DNA of 64,000 nt from Calocera cornea HHB12733 (lineage: Eukaryota; Basidiomycota; Dacrymycetes; Dacrymycetales; Dacrymycetaceae), in contig KV424002.1 in assembly GCA_001632435.1 (NCBI GenBank), positions 68,921 to 132,920 of the forward strand. The letters are read 5' to 3'. Position numbers and translations under genes: made by a program. Position 1 is the first letter of the stretch; each line of letters opens with the position of its first letter. The notes beneath the pieces are model-generated. The model saw only the letters and a list, made by a program, of their open reading frames with translations, ran no database searches and had not been told where the DNA came from. Shown here one piece after another: positions 54,314 through 64,000 of the stretch.

Positions 54314-55638
54314 ATGGCACCTCAAGTCGAATACCGCCGTCTGGGCAAGTCGGGCCTGCGCGTCTCCGTCCCCATCCTCGGGGCGATGAGCTTCGGCTCG
54401 GAGAAGTGGGAGGCTGCTGTACGTTCAGCTCCTTTCGCGCTTGTCACTGGAGGAGGGCTCATAGGAAGGACAGCCGTGGGTCATCAATGAGGACAAGGCC
54501 CTGCCGCTGCTGAAGGGCGCGTATGACTTGGGTGTCACGACGTGGGACACGTCCAACAACTACTCGAACGGCGAGAGCGAGCGGATCATCGGGAAGGCTA
54601 TCAAGCATGTGCGTATATGTGCGTCTCTTGGAGGGTACGGGTGCTGACGCGTGTGTCTGCAGTACAACATCCCTCGCTCAAAGCTCGTGATCATGACAAA
54701 GTGTTTCAACTTGGTGGCTGAGGACATGGACGCTTCTGTGCGCACGGCCTGGCGGCCCGACCTGAAGAACAAGCGCGACTACGTGAACCAGGTGCGTTTC
54801 TGTGCTAAGCCTCTTACCTTCTAGCGGTGTCTAACCGGGCGATTTGCAACACTAGTCCGGTCTCTCACGCGGCGCCATCTTCAAGCAGGTGGAAGGCTCG
54901 CTCAAGCGCCTACAGATCGACTACATCGATGTCCTGCAGATCCATCGTGCGGACCCGAACACCACGTTCGAGGAGACGATGGAGGCGCTGCACGATATTG
55001 TCAAGAGCGGCAAGGTGCGGTATATCGGTGCGAGCAGCATGTGGACCTGGCAGGTACGTATTGCCGCGTTCCTCCAGAGGGTTGGCGCTGACGCGCGTTG
55101 TGTGTGCAGTTCCAGCAGTACAACCAGGCCGCAGAGAAGCACGGCTGGACACAGTTCATCAGCATGCAGAACCAGTACAACCTGCTCTACCGGGAAGAAG
55201 AGCGCGAGATGAACGCCTATTGCAACTACCACGGCATCGGGCTGATCCCCTGGGGACCCGTCGCCGCCGGCCAGCTCGCCAAGCCCGTCACGGGCTCCTC
55301 GCTCCGCGTCGACTCGGCCGTGGGCACGCCCTTCGAGATGAAGAAGAGCGAGGCGGACAAGGAGATCATCAACCGCGTTGAGGAGCTCGCGAAGAAGAAG
55401 GGCTGGCTCATGGCCCAGGTCGCCATTGCGTGGATTAACACCAAGGTGTCCAGCCCGATTATCGGGTTCAGCTCCGTCCAGCGGATCGAGGAGGCCATCA
55501 TTCCGGACAAGAGCCTGACCGAGGAGGAGATCAAGTACCTCGAGGCACCGTGCGTTCTTTTTTCGCTACTAAGTTGACGCGGTTTGTGCTGATTGTCTGC
55601 TCAGATACCAAGTCAAGAGCATCAGCGGCCATTCGTAG
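54314..55638 (+). CDS. Aldo-keto reductase
   Basis: Six exons: 54314-54418, 54474-54608, 54663-54791, 54856-55053, 55110-55549, 55605-55638 (1041 nt, 346 aa). The start '[20 protein letters not shown]' and the catalytic residues are visible: Asp and Tyr in '[15 protein letters not shown]', Lys in 'KLVIMTKCF' and His in '[12 protein letters not shown]'. Cofactor segment '[17 protein letters not shown]'-like is present as '[18 protein letters not shown]'. It belongs with the fungal versiconal-hemiacetal-acetate-reductase/YakC-like NADPH-dependent reductases; substrate unknown. The acceptor of intron 1 may instead be 54464, adding three residues. A last exon of 34 nt codes '[10 protein letters not shown]' and fits relatives. 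Confidence 0.9.
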
Positions 55639-56060
55639 ACGGTCGTTTGTGCATATCAAGAGGTAGGAGACCGGCAGGAGAGCGTCCGCTCGTGCATCCC
55701 ACGTATTCTTCTCTGGGTAGCCGTTTGTATAATGCTGCATAATTGCATAAATACATTTGCAATCCAAATGAATCGTAAATCGAAATCAAGGGCGTAAGGG
55801 AGTAAGGGCGTTGCAGTCATCGCGGCCAATCCAGGTCGATGCAATGCCGGCCGAGGACGTCATTGATCCGGAAGCATTATTGTCGGGGCTTTCACAGGCA
55901 CTGGAGATTTCTGTCGTCCAAAGCCTCCTGCATCTCGAGCTCGATGGCGGCATCGTGCTCGCTGTCGACCATGCGATGATCTCCATTTGAGCTCTCTTCG
56001 ACGCGCTCTCCTAGTATACACGCTTGAAACGGGAGACTGAGCGCACGGCGACTGCACTCG
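55639..56060. other. Intergenic
   Basis: 3' flank of the reductase and promoter of the ABC1 kinase gene. A minus-strand open frame around 55890-56100 exists but lacks family features. Confidence 0.4.
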
Positions 56061-58354
56061 ATGATGATAACCCAGTGTAGAACGGGCGTCCTCCGCCTCA
56101 CCCCGAAGAACAGTCTCGCCCACCCTCCTGCACCGCGGATACCATCCTACACGACACACACATTCCGTCGCCCGTCTCCCCTGCAGACTGTCAGACCTAG
56201 ACGAACATTCACGACCGCCTCCCACCACCCAGATGGTGTCCTCTCCGGCACATTCTGGCGGTTCTCTTTCCCTCGCAAGCCGCGCGGGCGATCCTTCTAC
56301 GCCCGATGGCTCCTACTTCCTCTTGCCGGAGCGATTGTATACGTCCGCTTCGCTCCATCCCCACCACCACTGAAGACCATCCTCACTACCTCCCACATCA
56401 TCCCCTGTACGGCGTGCGCCACGCCCGCTGGCCCAACCTCCATCAACTCGCCAGACGAAGTCCGAGTCTTCTCCCTGTCCTACATCCTACGATGGCTCAA
56501 GCTAAAGATATGGGAGCCTCTTCTAACAGGAGGGCGGTTCTGTCACCTGGTCCTCATCTTCCTTCCGGTCATTGTGGCCGCGCCGATGTTACTGGTGGGC
56601 GCGCCGGAGAAGAAGCTGGACGGGGATAGGTGGGGCGCCGTGTGGTGGTACGGGCTATTGACGGCGCAGATGCAGAGGGCAGGTCCGACATTCATAAAGG
56701 TGCGCATCACTGGAAGTCCGTATATGTTTTAAATTCTGACAAGAATGTGCGCATATAGCTGTCTCAATGGGCCGCATCAAGAAGGGACCTGTTCCCCTCG
56801 CTTCTTTGCGAAAAGCTCGGGCGACTGCACTCGAACGGCAAGCCGCACTCTTTCAGTCACACCCGACGAGTGATAGAACGCGTGTTCGGGATGTCGTTCG
56901 ATCAGGTGTTCGAGTCGTTCGACCGAACACCGATCGGGTGTGGTGCCATCGCGCAAGTGTACAAGGGCAAGCTGAAGCACTCCGTGCTGCCGCCGAGCTA
57001 TCTGCACCCACGTCCCGCGGCTGATCGCAAGTTCTCTCCTCAATTCCCACCAGCACGACCTCCACCGTCCTCGCCGCCCAGTGCGGAGGTCGCCATCAAG
57101 ATCCTGCACCCTCGGGTCGAGAAGACGATCAGCCGTGATCTGAGCATCATGAGCTTCTTTGCGCGCGCGCTTTCGCTGATACCCAGCGTACAGTGGCTGT
57201 CGCTGCCGGACGAGGTCGAGGTGTTTGGGGAGATGATGCGGTCTCAGCTGGATCTGCGGGAGGAAGCATCCAATCTGCGGCGATTTGAAAAGAACTTTGA
57301 AAATCGACAGTCAGCAGTCGGCTTCCCGAGGCCGGTGGAGGAGTACACGACAAAAGATGTGCTCGTGGAAGAGTACGAAAATGCGCTGCCGTTGCCTTCC
57401 TTCCTCAAGTACGGCGGAGGGCCATTTGATGAGCAGCTCGCCAACATGGGCCTGGACGCCTTCTTGAACATGTTGCTGCTGGACAACTTCGTGCATACAG
57501 ATCTCCATCCGGGAAACATCATGGTAAAGTTCTACAAGCCGAGCACGGGATTCTTCTTCAAACACTTGGGAAATAAGCTGTTCGGCACGCCTAAGCCGAA
57601 CGAGGAAGCACTGTTTACCGAAAGCGATGCCATCGTTGATCGGCTCAAACCCCTCGCCCGGGTCGATGCGCCAGCCGGCGCCTGGCTGTCCGAATTGGAG
57701 CATCTGAACGAGGAGGGCTATCTGCCGGAATTGATATTAGTCGACACTGGCCTTGTCACCACCCTATCACCCACGAATCGCCGGAACTTCCTCGATCTCT
57801 TCCAGGCGGTGGCGGAGTTCGACGGCTATCGCGCCGGCCAGCTGATGATAGAACGCTGTCGCACGCCGGAGCTGGCGATTGATACGGAGACTTTCGCGCT
57901 CAAGATGCAGCATCTGATCCTCTCAGTCAAATCAAAGACCTTCTCCCTCTCCCAGATTCGGATCTCAGATATACTCTCCGAGGTGCTCACAGCCGTCCGC
58001 ACACATCACGTCAGGATGGAGGCCGATTTCGTCAACACGGTCATCTCCATCCTGCTGTTGGAGGGCATTGGCCGCCAGCTGGATCCGAACATGGACCTGT
58101 TCAGATCCGCATTGCCCATCTTGCGGCAAGTTGGCCGAAAGATGGGTTCGAGCCCAGGGCAGATCAAGGAGTACGATATGGGAAGCATTACCGCGATTGC
58201 GAAGGTGTGGGTGTGGATGGAGGCGAGAGAGCTGGCGAACGCGGCGTTCAGCAGCATTGATGAGATCATGCGTTACGATTGGTGAGCACACATTTTGGGC
58301 TGAGGGGCGATTTGCTGATCCCATTTGTCCTCTAGGCTGACGCCAAACATATGA
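56061..58354 (+). CDS. Mitochondrial ABC1/ADCK2-like atypical kinase (Cqd1-like)
   Basis: Three exons: 56061-56699, 56759-58281, 58336-58354 (2181 nt, 726 aa). The first 55 residues are Arg/Ser-rich with no acidic residues, as in mitochondrial presequences, and end 'RPRRTFTTASHH'. Two hydrophobic segments follow (near 95 and 170). The kinase core has 'LSQWAASRRDLFP', the Ala-rich nucleotide loop 'IGCGAIAQVYKG', catalytic-domain Lys in 'VAIKILHP', 'HTDLHPGNIMV' and a metal-binding 'LVDTGLVTTL'. The 'QWAASR' and long N-terminal membrane region suit the ADCK2 branch, of which yeast Cqd1 (YPL109C) is a member in the inner membrane, linked to coenzyme Q and lipid distribution. The last exon codes only five residues. 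Confidence 0.88.
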
Positions 58355-58622
58355 TTAACCGCCGGCGTCCAGTTTCTCGTAGTGTCAGGGTAAGAGGCCA
58401 GGGCTCGGATGGGAGGTACGGACATTGTACTTGCCTTTGTACGAACACAACGACTAGATTACTGTCCATAATGAGTACTGAGCACAATAACGACCATATT
58501 GAGACAGAGTTGCCACCGAACAAGTCTAAGTTGAAGATCAAGAGCAATGTTTCAAGTGGTCAGAAGAGTAGGAGTGGGCTATAAGTATATAATGCTTGGA
58601 TTTGAGCACTCATCACTTCTCA

Positions 58623-58695
58623 TCTCTCTTAGTATATCGGATCAGTACACGCGCCTGTCACGCGCGAGAGCGGGGTTCGACTCCCCGAGGGAGAG
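58623..58695 (+). tRNA. tRNA-Asp (GTC)
   Basis: 73 nt fold as a full cloverleaf: acceptor TCTCTCT/AGGGAGA (58623-58629 with 58688-58694), D stem GTAT/GTAC, anticodon stem CGCGC/GCGCG with loop CTGTCAC (anticodon GTC at 58657-58659), T arm CGGGG-TTCGACT-CCCCG and discriminator G. No intron. Confidence 0.95.
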
Positions 58696-59156
58696 CAAAA
58701 TTCCTTTTTGCAGCCTCGTTCAAAACCTTTGACATTGCCCTGATCACCTCACTACACCTGTCTGCAGACAGCTCCACAACTACAGATCTTCACCTCGGCC
58801 TGAATACACGTAAGCGGAGAATCCCCGCCCGTTCTCAGCTTCTGAAATGAATGAAAAGCGTGTGTGTTTCGGGCATCTGCAGCAGGGCCGGGCTTCAGGG
58901 TCCCTCCCCTTGCCCACGAGGCCCTGGTAATGTAACAATAGCGTCAGGGTATACGCGAGAAGGACACCGGAAGCAATTGGTGTCCTGGTTGCACAGCCCG
59001 TGTCCCACGGAAGCAACCAGACACATTTCGGAAGCAATCGGAGGCTAATCCCATTAGCGTCCGCTCAATTTTTCACGCCTTTTGCTTCTTCACTACCATC
59101 TGATTCCGCCATTCCGCCGGTTCCGGAGTTCCGCTGATTCCGGACCTGATTCGACA
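58696..59156. other. Spacer before KDZ transposon block
   Basis: Transition from GC-rich gene space to transposon sequence. Contains several CGGAAGCAA words (58968, 59001, 59029 region) that look like degraded forms of the dispersed 12-bp motif. No gene seen. Confidence 0.45.
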
Positions 59157-61581
59157 ATGCTTCTTTTGCACCTTGTCTCTGCACTCTGGCAACATGGCAT
59201 TGCACTAGGCAATGTTACAGTTCAAACTATGATCCATTTCATGGTGTTGGTCACCCAATTCCAGCCTCTTATATCTCTGGTTGCTCGTCTTGACTTGAAC
59301 CGGCCGGTCTTGATCCTACCCACCAATGTTACTGCCTTCCTTATGGAAACACTTGGTTTGGATCAGGAAGTCATTCATCTACTCTGGACCACTCTGCTGC
59401 CTGTTGTCTGGCAACAGGATCGACCTGGACATGAGCCTCAGCCATTGCCATTTACGGATCCCGTCCCAGCCATTCTTTCACATGGACCCTCACATGACCT
59501 GCGTAAGTCTCTTCCTCACATATCAGTGCCACTTCTCATCTCCTCTGCGCTAGGTGTGGAAGAGTTCCTTCCACCTGTTCAAACATGTTTCCAAGCACTG
59601 TGCCAATCCCCCAGTCGACTCACTGTTGCAAGAAGGCATGAAGCCCATTACTACACTGTTGGCAGAGGCATTCTTCCTGTCTACATTACCTCTCTTCGCT
59701 GCCGAAGTATGCTTTCTTTCTATGAACTTGATCACCTGATTCACGTCTTCCACACAGGCTGTGAAACCACCTACCACCTCAACTATTACAGACGCAAAGA
59801 CTCCAGTAACATTGTTCATCGACACTACTACTCTGGACAACCTCAAGTACTTCAGGCCGAGAGTCATGTTCTAGTAGATGCTGCACTTGCTCATCTTTTT
59901 CGCTCCTTGCTCTTCCATTCTCAGTAAGTCAATACCCATTCCCGGAATCGGCGTATTTCCGGAAGCGGCGGTTACACGGCCAAAACCGCGATTCCGGATG
60001 TGTGGCTGATCCGGAATCGGCGTTTCTATGTGCAAACCGCTGGTTCCGGGATTGCGCCGATTCCGGAATACCCTTTCATAGTACTCATGCTGTTACAGGA
60101 CAAGTGGCCAAGCAATGGAACGGATGTATACAGATGTCCTTGCCTCAAGTACATCCAACAATGGGAACCGGCCCACCTTAAGGCGCACATACCTGTGGGA
60201 CACATTCTACCTTGATGCACTATTGCAACATCACGATGAACAAGGAACATCTCTCATCCTACCTGAGAACCCGGCTGGTGCAAAACCTTGGGGGGCCCAA
60301 AGGGAGCGGATTAAGGTGGCCCTACAAGAGTGCAACATCTTTATGGCAGGAACTGGACAGGAGTTCTATGCACATGCATGTGACAGCTGTGTGCGCATCA
60401 CGGAACGCAATGGTGTCCCTGGTGAGCATGTATTGCTTTCTGCAATGTCACCGACACTCATATCAATAAGTGACACTGCAGGCTGCTGTAACTGATGGTG
60501 TAGCCATTGGTCATTCCTGCTGCTCTGTTCACAACTGCCATGGTATCCTGCCCTCTGTCACTGCACGCTTCTGTGAAGAGCACAAGGCCCTCAACGGAAT
60601 CTGTGCTATTTCCGACTGCAACAAACCCGTTCAGGCCACCAAGCTCACATGCAACAATCCTGCACACCAGCAAATGCAAGAAGAGCGTTATCAGAAAGGC
60701 AAATCTATGTTCAACCTAGCACAGCGCCTGGCCAAATACACACAATCCACCACACCGACCATATTCAACACCGGTACTTCACTCTCTTACGCCGATTCCG
60801 GGGTACCGGAATCGGCGGTTACAGAAGGTTACGCCGTTTCCGGGCTCAGCAACGATACCGACTCGCTCTTCCCCAATACTGACAACAATGGTCTTGAGGG
60901 CTTTCAAGGTGTTCAAACACTCCTCAAGGAAGCCAACCTTCTGTGTGATGGCAAAGGTGCACTTGGCAATCAGACCTTCAAAGCACGCTTCGGCCGATCT
61001 TACACCCATAATGAGCAACTCATAGTCCGCCCTTGTGGTATCATTGTGGCCCGGGCTACATTCTATGGTGCAGAGTCTGTCTCTTCTGTTGCAGTAAGTT
61101 CATTTCACCCTCTTTAGCGCTCCTGACTAACAGAGTCACTCAGGATATGCTTCAAGCTGTCTTCCCAACCAAAAACTCAGTTCCCGACATTCTCTTCTAT
61201 GACAACAATTGCCACCTGCGTCGTCATCTTAGGGCTCAACACTTGCACCATTTTGATGACATGGGCATGCCAGTCGATGTCTTCCACTTCAAATGCAAGC
61301 ATAGCGAGAAGGACGACTATTGTGGACAACACTGCAACCCCCTCCTCTTCCCCGACATCTATGATGCAGAGTCAAAGACATGGTTCTTCAACTCCTCGGC
61401 AGCGGAGCAAACCAACGCATGGCTCAACAGGTTTTTGCCTATTGTGCATGACATGGACTCGGTCTGTTATGATTTCTTTCTTGATGAGATGATCAAGGAG
61501 CACAACCGCTTTGTCACAAGAAAGCTTGAGGACCAAGGCAAGCATCCCTTCTTGCAGCCATCGGAATGGCTCCAAAAGTAG
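59157..61581 (+). CDS. CxC5/CxC6-type cysteine-cluster protein associated with KDZ transposons
   Basis: Six exons: 59157-59502, 59554-59706, 59758-59923, 60099-60421, 60471-61093, 61144-61581 (2049 nt, 682 aa). Features known from Agaricomycete KDZ-associated proteins: N-terminal helical part, CxC5-like 'TCFQALCQSPSRLTVARRHE' with 'ILPVYITSLRCRSCETTYH', 'YAHACDSCVRI', CxC6-like 'AAVTDGVAIGHSCCSVHNCH' and 'CAISDCNKPVQATKLTC', then 'RFGRSYTHNEQLIVRPCGII' and 'PDILFYDNNCHLRRHL', ending 'FFNSSAAEQTNAWLNRFLPI'. All frames are open and joins clean, so it may be intact. The third intron (59924-60098) is 175 bp instead of about 50 and is filled with the 12-bp motif; exon 5 carries three copies in frame. 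These proteins are carried by KDZ (Kyakuja-Dileera-Zisupton) transposons; role unknown. Confidence 0.82.
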
Positions 61582-61728
61582 ATCCGGAAGCGGCGGTTTC
61601 CGGAAACGGCGTAATCCCGACGTGCATCGGCTTTACGGTACCAGGAACCACCGGAAGTTTCAGGAACCAGCGGAATCTACTTAGGGTCCGGAAACAGCGT
61701 TACAAGGGTCCATTATATTACCATTTTA

Positions 61729-63440
61729 TTGCATTTTGGCTGTGACCGCGCCAGCCTGAAAATTCCTTTACCATTGCAGCCACCTTCCCAAATGCTGCCA
61801 CGCAACAAGCTTATGGTTGAGGGCATCCTGCAATACTGGGATGCCCATCCTGAGCTCATGAACTGTACCCGCGACTATGCCAACACTTTGTTCTGCGCCA
61901 GAGATGGTTGTGGGTTGAAGTTTACCAAAGTGGCTGTTGCCCGCAGTGATGAAAATTGGGGATCTTTGTGGACCAAGGTGTGCCCTCCTAACCTTCCAAC
62001 CATCTTCTTCTGCTAATTGTAGTACCACAGTGTCCCTTTGGCCATGTGTTCCTCTGGGTCTCACAGAGTATGCCTTCGGACCAGCAAGCAGTCTTCCAGA
62101 CCATTTATCAAGGCATTGAACCCACATCACCTGGAGATCCTGGTTTCTCAGGAAGACCATCTCCATGGCATAATGGAGTTCCTGTGGGCGCTTTCTCTCG
62201 GCCCTCAGAAGGTCATACCCCAGTTAAAGGGTCCGGAACCGGCGGTTACTCCGGAATCGGCGGAAGGAATAGCAACCGCGGACCACTCCCCCCCAAAAAA
62301 TCAGCGGCAGTCACTCCAACCCCTATTCGCGTCGGTAAACCACTTGACAAGGATTGGGCAAAGCAATATCAGGGAGCCCGCATCCGTCATGAAGATTCCC
62401 AGCGGAAGAAGGATGAGAGCAGTGAGGCTGAGAAAGAGTTGGCTCGTTTGTTCACCGTTGTCATTTTGCAGAAGGTGAGCTTCAATTCGGAATTGGTGTT
62501 TCCTTATAGTTCCGGACCCGGAAGCGGCGTTTCTATAGGTAGAACCGCCGTTCCGGATCCGGATTCAGCGTTTCTTGCCAAGGAACCGCGGTTCCGGATC
62601 CGGATCCAGTGTTTCTTGCTAAGGAACCGCTGTTCCGGACCCGGAATCAGCGTTTCCTTTGATGGTGTTACGCCGATTCCGGATTACACTCTTTGCGATC
62701 TATCACTGCAGTCCAAGCACTAACGGTTTACTTAGGATGGTGAACCTATTGAGCTCCCCAACCTTGTGGCCAAAGGCAACCCACCCAACCTTCTGACTGA
62801 CATGAAAGACTGGCTTCCCTCTGTTATTCAACGCATTGGTGCGGTCTGCAAAGTCAACACGGAGTCCAATGCATGGATGGTACCAGTACTTGACAAGAGT
62901 CGCCAGAAGTGGGTGGATATGGGTCCCGGCCAAAAAATCAAGGTGCAACACAATGAGCGCATTGTTTTGAGTGCTGGGGGTGTCTCCACCTCGTCTCCGG
63001 AGGTGGAGGAAGAGGTCTCACTTCTCCATCTCACGCCCCGCCCCAAACGACCAAACCCGAGTCCAGTGGAGCAACCCACCACCCCAAGCAAGAAGCCACG
63101 TGCAGCCTCAGTACTCACCATCTCATCTGATGATGAAACAGACACTCCAATTGCACTGGAACCTTTGCGCTGGAAACAATCTGATTGGCCCGGTAGGGAC
63201 CAATTTGTTGTGGTTGCCGCCGGCTTGGCCGAAATACACAAACTGCACCAAGAGCACCCCAGAACTGCCCTGGTGAAGCTGTTTGCCACTGTTTTCCCGG
63301 GTAGAACAGTAAATGCAAAAACACTCTCCCGTCACTATAACGCATGGAAGAAGGCCAGCAGCAACCTCGATAATTGGGCCGAAGCTTTCCCATCAGGACT
63401 ATGGATCCGTTGGTACTCGACTCGCACAGACCACAAATGA
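61729..63440 (+). CDS. Uncharacterised companion gene in the KDZ block
   Basis: Three exons: 61729-61977, 62031-62474, 62736-63440 (1398 nt, 465 aa). No family recognised. The first splice joins 'CARDGCGLKF...LWTK' to 'CPFGHVFLW', making a possible Cys/His zinc-binding unit. The middle is basic and polar ('DKDWAKQYQGARIRHEDSQR'), and the 3' part contains 'PRPKRPNPSPVEQPTTPSKK' and 'DWPGRDQFVVVAAGLAEIHK'. Intron 2 (62475-62735, 261 bp) is packed with the dispersed motif; exon 2 includes two copies translated as Gly/Ser-rich 'KGSGTGGYSGIGGRNS'. ATG 61792 ('MLPRNKL') is another possible start. Same orientation as the CxC gene, about 150 bp after it; likely cargo of the same element. Confidence 0.62.
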
Positions 63441-63841
63441 GGTCTTTCTGGGAGTGAAGGAGCATACTGGGGGCTCGTGGGGCAGTAGCTAGAAATGCCC
63501 AAGTGGTTTGGTTTTGGTAGATAGTTGGTGGAAAGAAAAAGTGTGAAAACAAAACCCGGAAGCGGCGTAAGTCCGGAACCGGCGTAACACTGCAAACGGC
63601 GTATGCAGCGCCCGGAATCAGCGTATCTGATTCCGGATTCGGCGGAAGCAACCGGGTGCCGTTTCTGGGCTTCAGCTTTTGCGCTTCCGCTGCTTCCGGA
63701 ATTACGCTGATTCCGGGCATATGTGTCAGCAATTGCTTCCGTGCCGCGTGGTGACCTCCACGTCGTCGCCCCTGTTGCCCGTTCGCGCTCTCCTCCTCTC
63801 ATCTTCCACCCAAACTATCCCCTCTCCCACTCTCTGTCAAC
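63441..63841. other. Motif-rich spacer
   Basis: Holds at least six copies of the 12-bp motif between 63556 and 63716 and a C/T-rich leader before the last start codon. Confidence 0.6.
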
Positions 63842-64000
63842 ATGGTCGAAACCCGCGCCCAGAAGAACGCTGCCGCTGCAGCTCCAGCTCGTACAACCGC
63901 CGCTTCCGGGCGTACCGCCGCTTCCGGACGTCGGCCCGCTGCGCAGAGCAAGGGCAAGGGCAAGGGCAAGGCTGACACGTCGTCGGACGACTCGGGGGAG
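63842..64000 (+). CDS. 5' end of an uncharacterised gene, cut by the window edge
   Basis: The frame from ATG 63842 stays open to the end (53 codons): 'MVETRAQKNAAAAAPARTT', then 'AASGRTAASGRR' coded by two adjacent copies of the 12-bp motif, then a Lys/Gly run and acidic Ser/Asp stretch. The C/T-rich leader and orientation continue the two preceding genes. It could be a transposon gene, possibly the KDZ transposase itself; the visible part does not tell. Confidence 0.55.
   Translation, partial: MVETRAQKNAAAAAPARTTAASGRTAASGRRPAAQSKGKGKGKADTSSDDSGE

Larger units (their letters stand above)
59115..63927. repeat. Dispersed 12-bp motif CCGGAAnCrGCG, about 30 copies
   Basis: Both orientations. 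Forward copies start at 59942, 59959, 60011, 60806, 61584, 61600, 61688, 62233, 62251, 62518, 62641, 63556, 63573, 63612 and 63633 (last one CCGGATTCGGCG). Reverse copies (CGCyGnTTCCGG) start at 59115, 59132, 60038, 60055, 60790, 60832, 62671, 63688, 63705, 63898 and 63916. More diverged copies lie at 59986 and 62545-62640. They sit in introns, exons and spacers. Confidence 0.85.

Noticed and set aside
55786..56228. Small minus-strand gene divergent from the ABC1 kinase gene
   Set aside because: Frames are short, one candidate overlaps the ABC1 start codon and mitochondrial presequence, and no family motif appears.
1..64000. CRISPR arrays, operons or bacterial-type signals
   Set aside because: Spliceosomal introns and protein families show this is a basidiomycete nuclear region; the repeats seen are microsatellites or the dispersed 12-bp motif with irregular spacing and no leader or cas genes.

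Overview
This window reads as nuclear DNA of a filamentous basidiomycete, most likely an Agaricomycete. Genes are cut by many short introns (about 45-75 bp, mostly GTGCGT/GTAAGT/GTATGT donors with CT(A/G)AC-type branch sites). It carries families typical of mushroom-forming fungi: CPL1-like secreted protein, GPI-anchored Ser/Thr protein, juvenile-hormone/microsomal-type epoxide hydrolases and KDZ-transposon cysteine-cluster proteins. Most of the window is GC-rich; a 1.3 kb insertion near 26.3-27.6 kb and the terminal 5 kb (59-64 kb) look compositionally different. All exon maps below were derived by hand from splice signals, reading frame and family motifs; coding lengths sum to whole codons in every multi-exon model.

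Left part (1-14 kb): the 3' end of a large Pro/His-rich protein with a UBA-like tail; a small secreted CPL1-like protein carrying a hexanucleotide-encoded Gly-Ala tract; and a GNL1-type circularly permuted GTPase flanked by two divergent arms of an inverted duplication. Each arm holds a promoter and a small PPxY-motif protein gene. A GPI-anchored cell-wall-type protein follows.

Middle (14-37 kb): three intact tandem epoxide hydrolase genes with identical eight-exon architecture, then PTM1, SNX4/ATG24 and NOP6-like housekeeping genes, a TIR-flanked non-autonomous element with target-site duplication, a type-B carboxylesterase, two dead epoxide hydrolase copies of a different sublineage on the opposite strand, and an LEA-like repeat protein.

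Right part (37-64 kb): the PacC/RIM101 pH regulator preceded by ten PacC consensus hexamers; a decayed tandem copy of the promoter and 5' half of the next gene, a large H3K9-type SET methyltransferase; UTP14; a divergent REV7/BET2 pair; an aldo-keto reductase; an ADCK2/Cqd1-like mitochondrial ABC1 kinase; tRNA-Asp(GTC); and a KDZ-type transposon block. That block is peppered, in introns, exons and spacers alike, with roughly thirty copies of a 12-bp motif CCGGAAnCrGCG that I did not notice in the rest of the window. This motif is the least explained signal here. The other items best worth follow-up are the inverted duplication with its PY-motif protein pair and the PacC site cluster.
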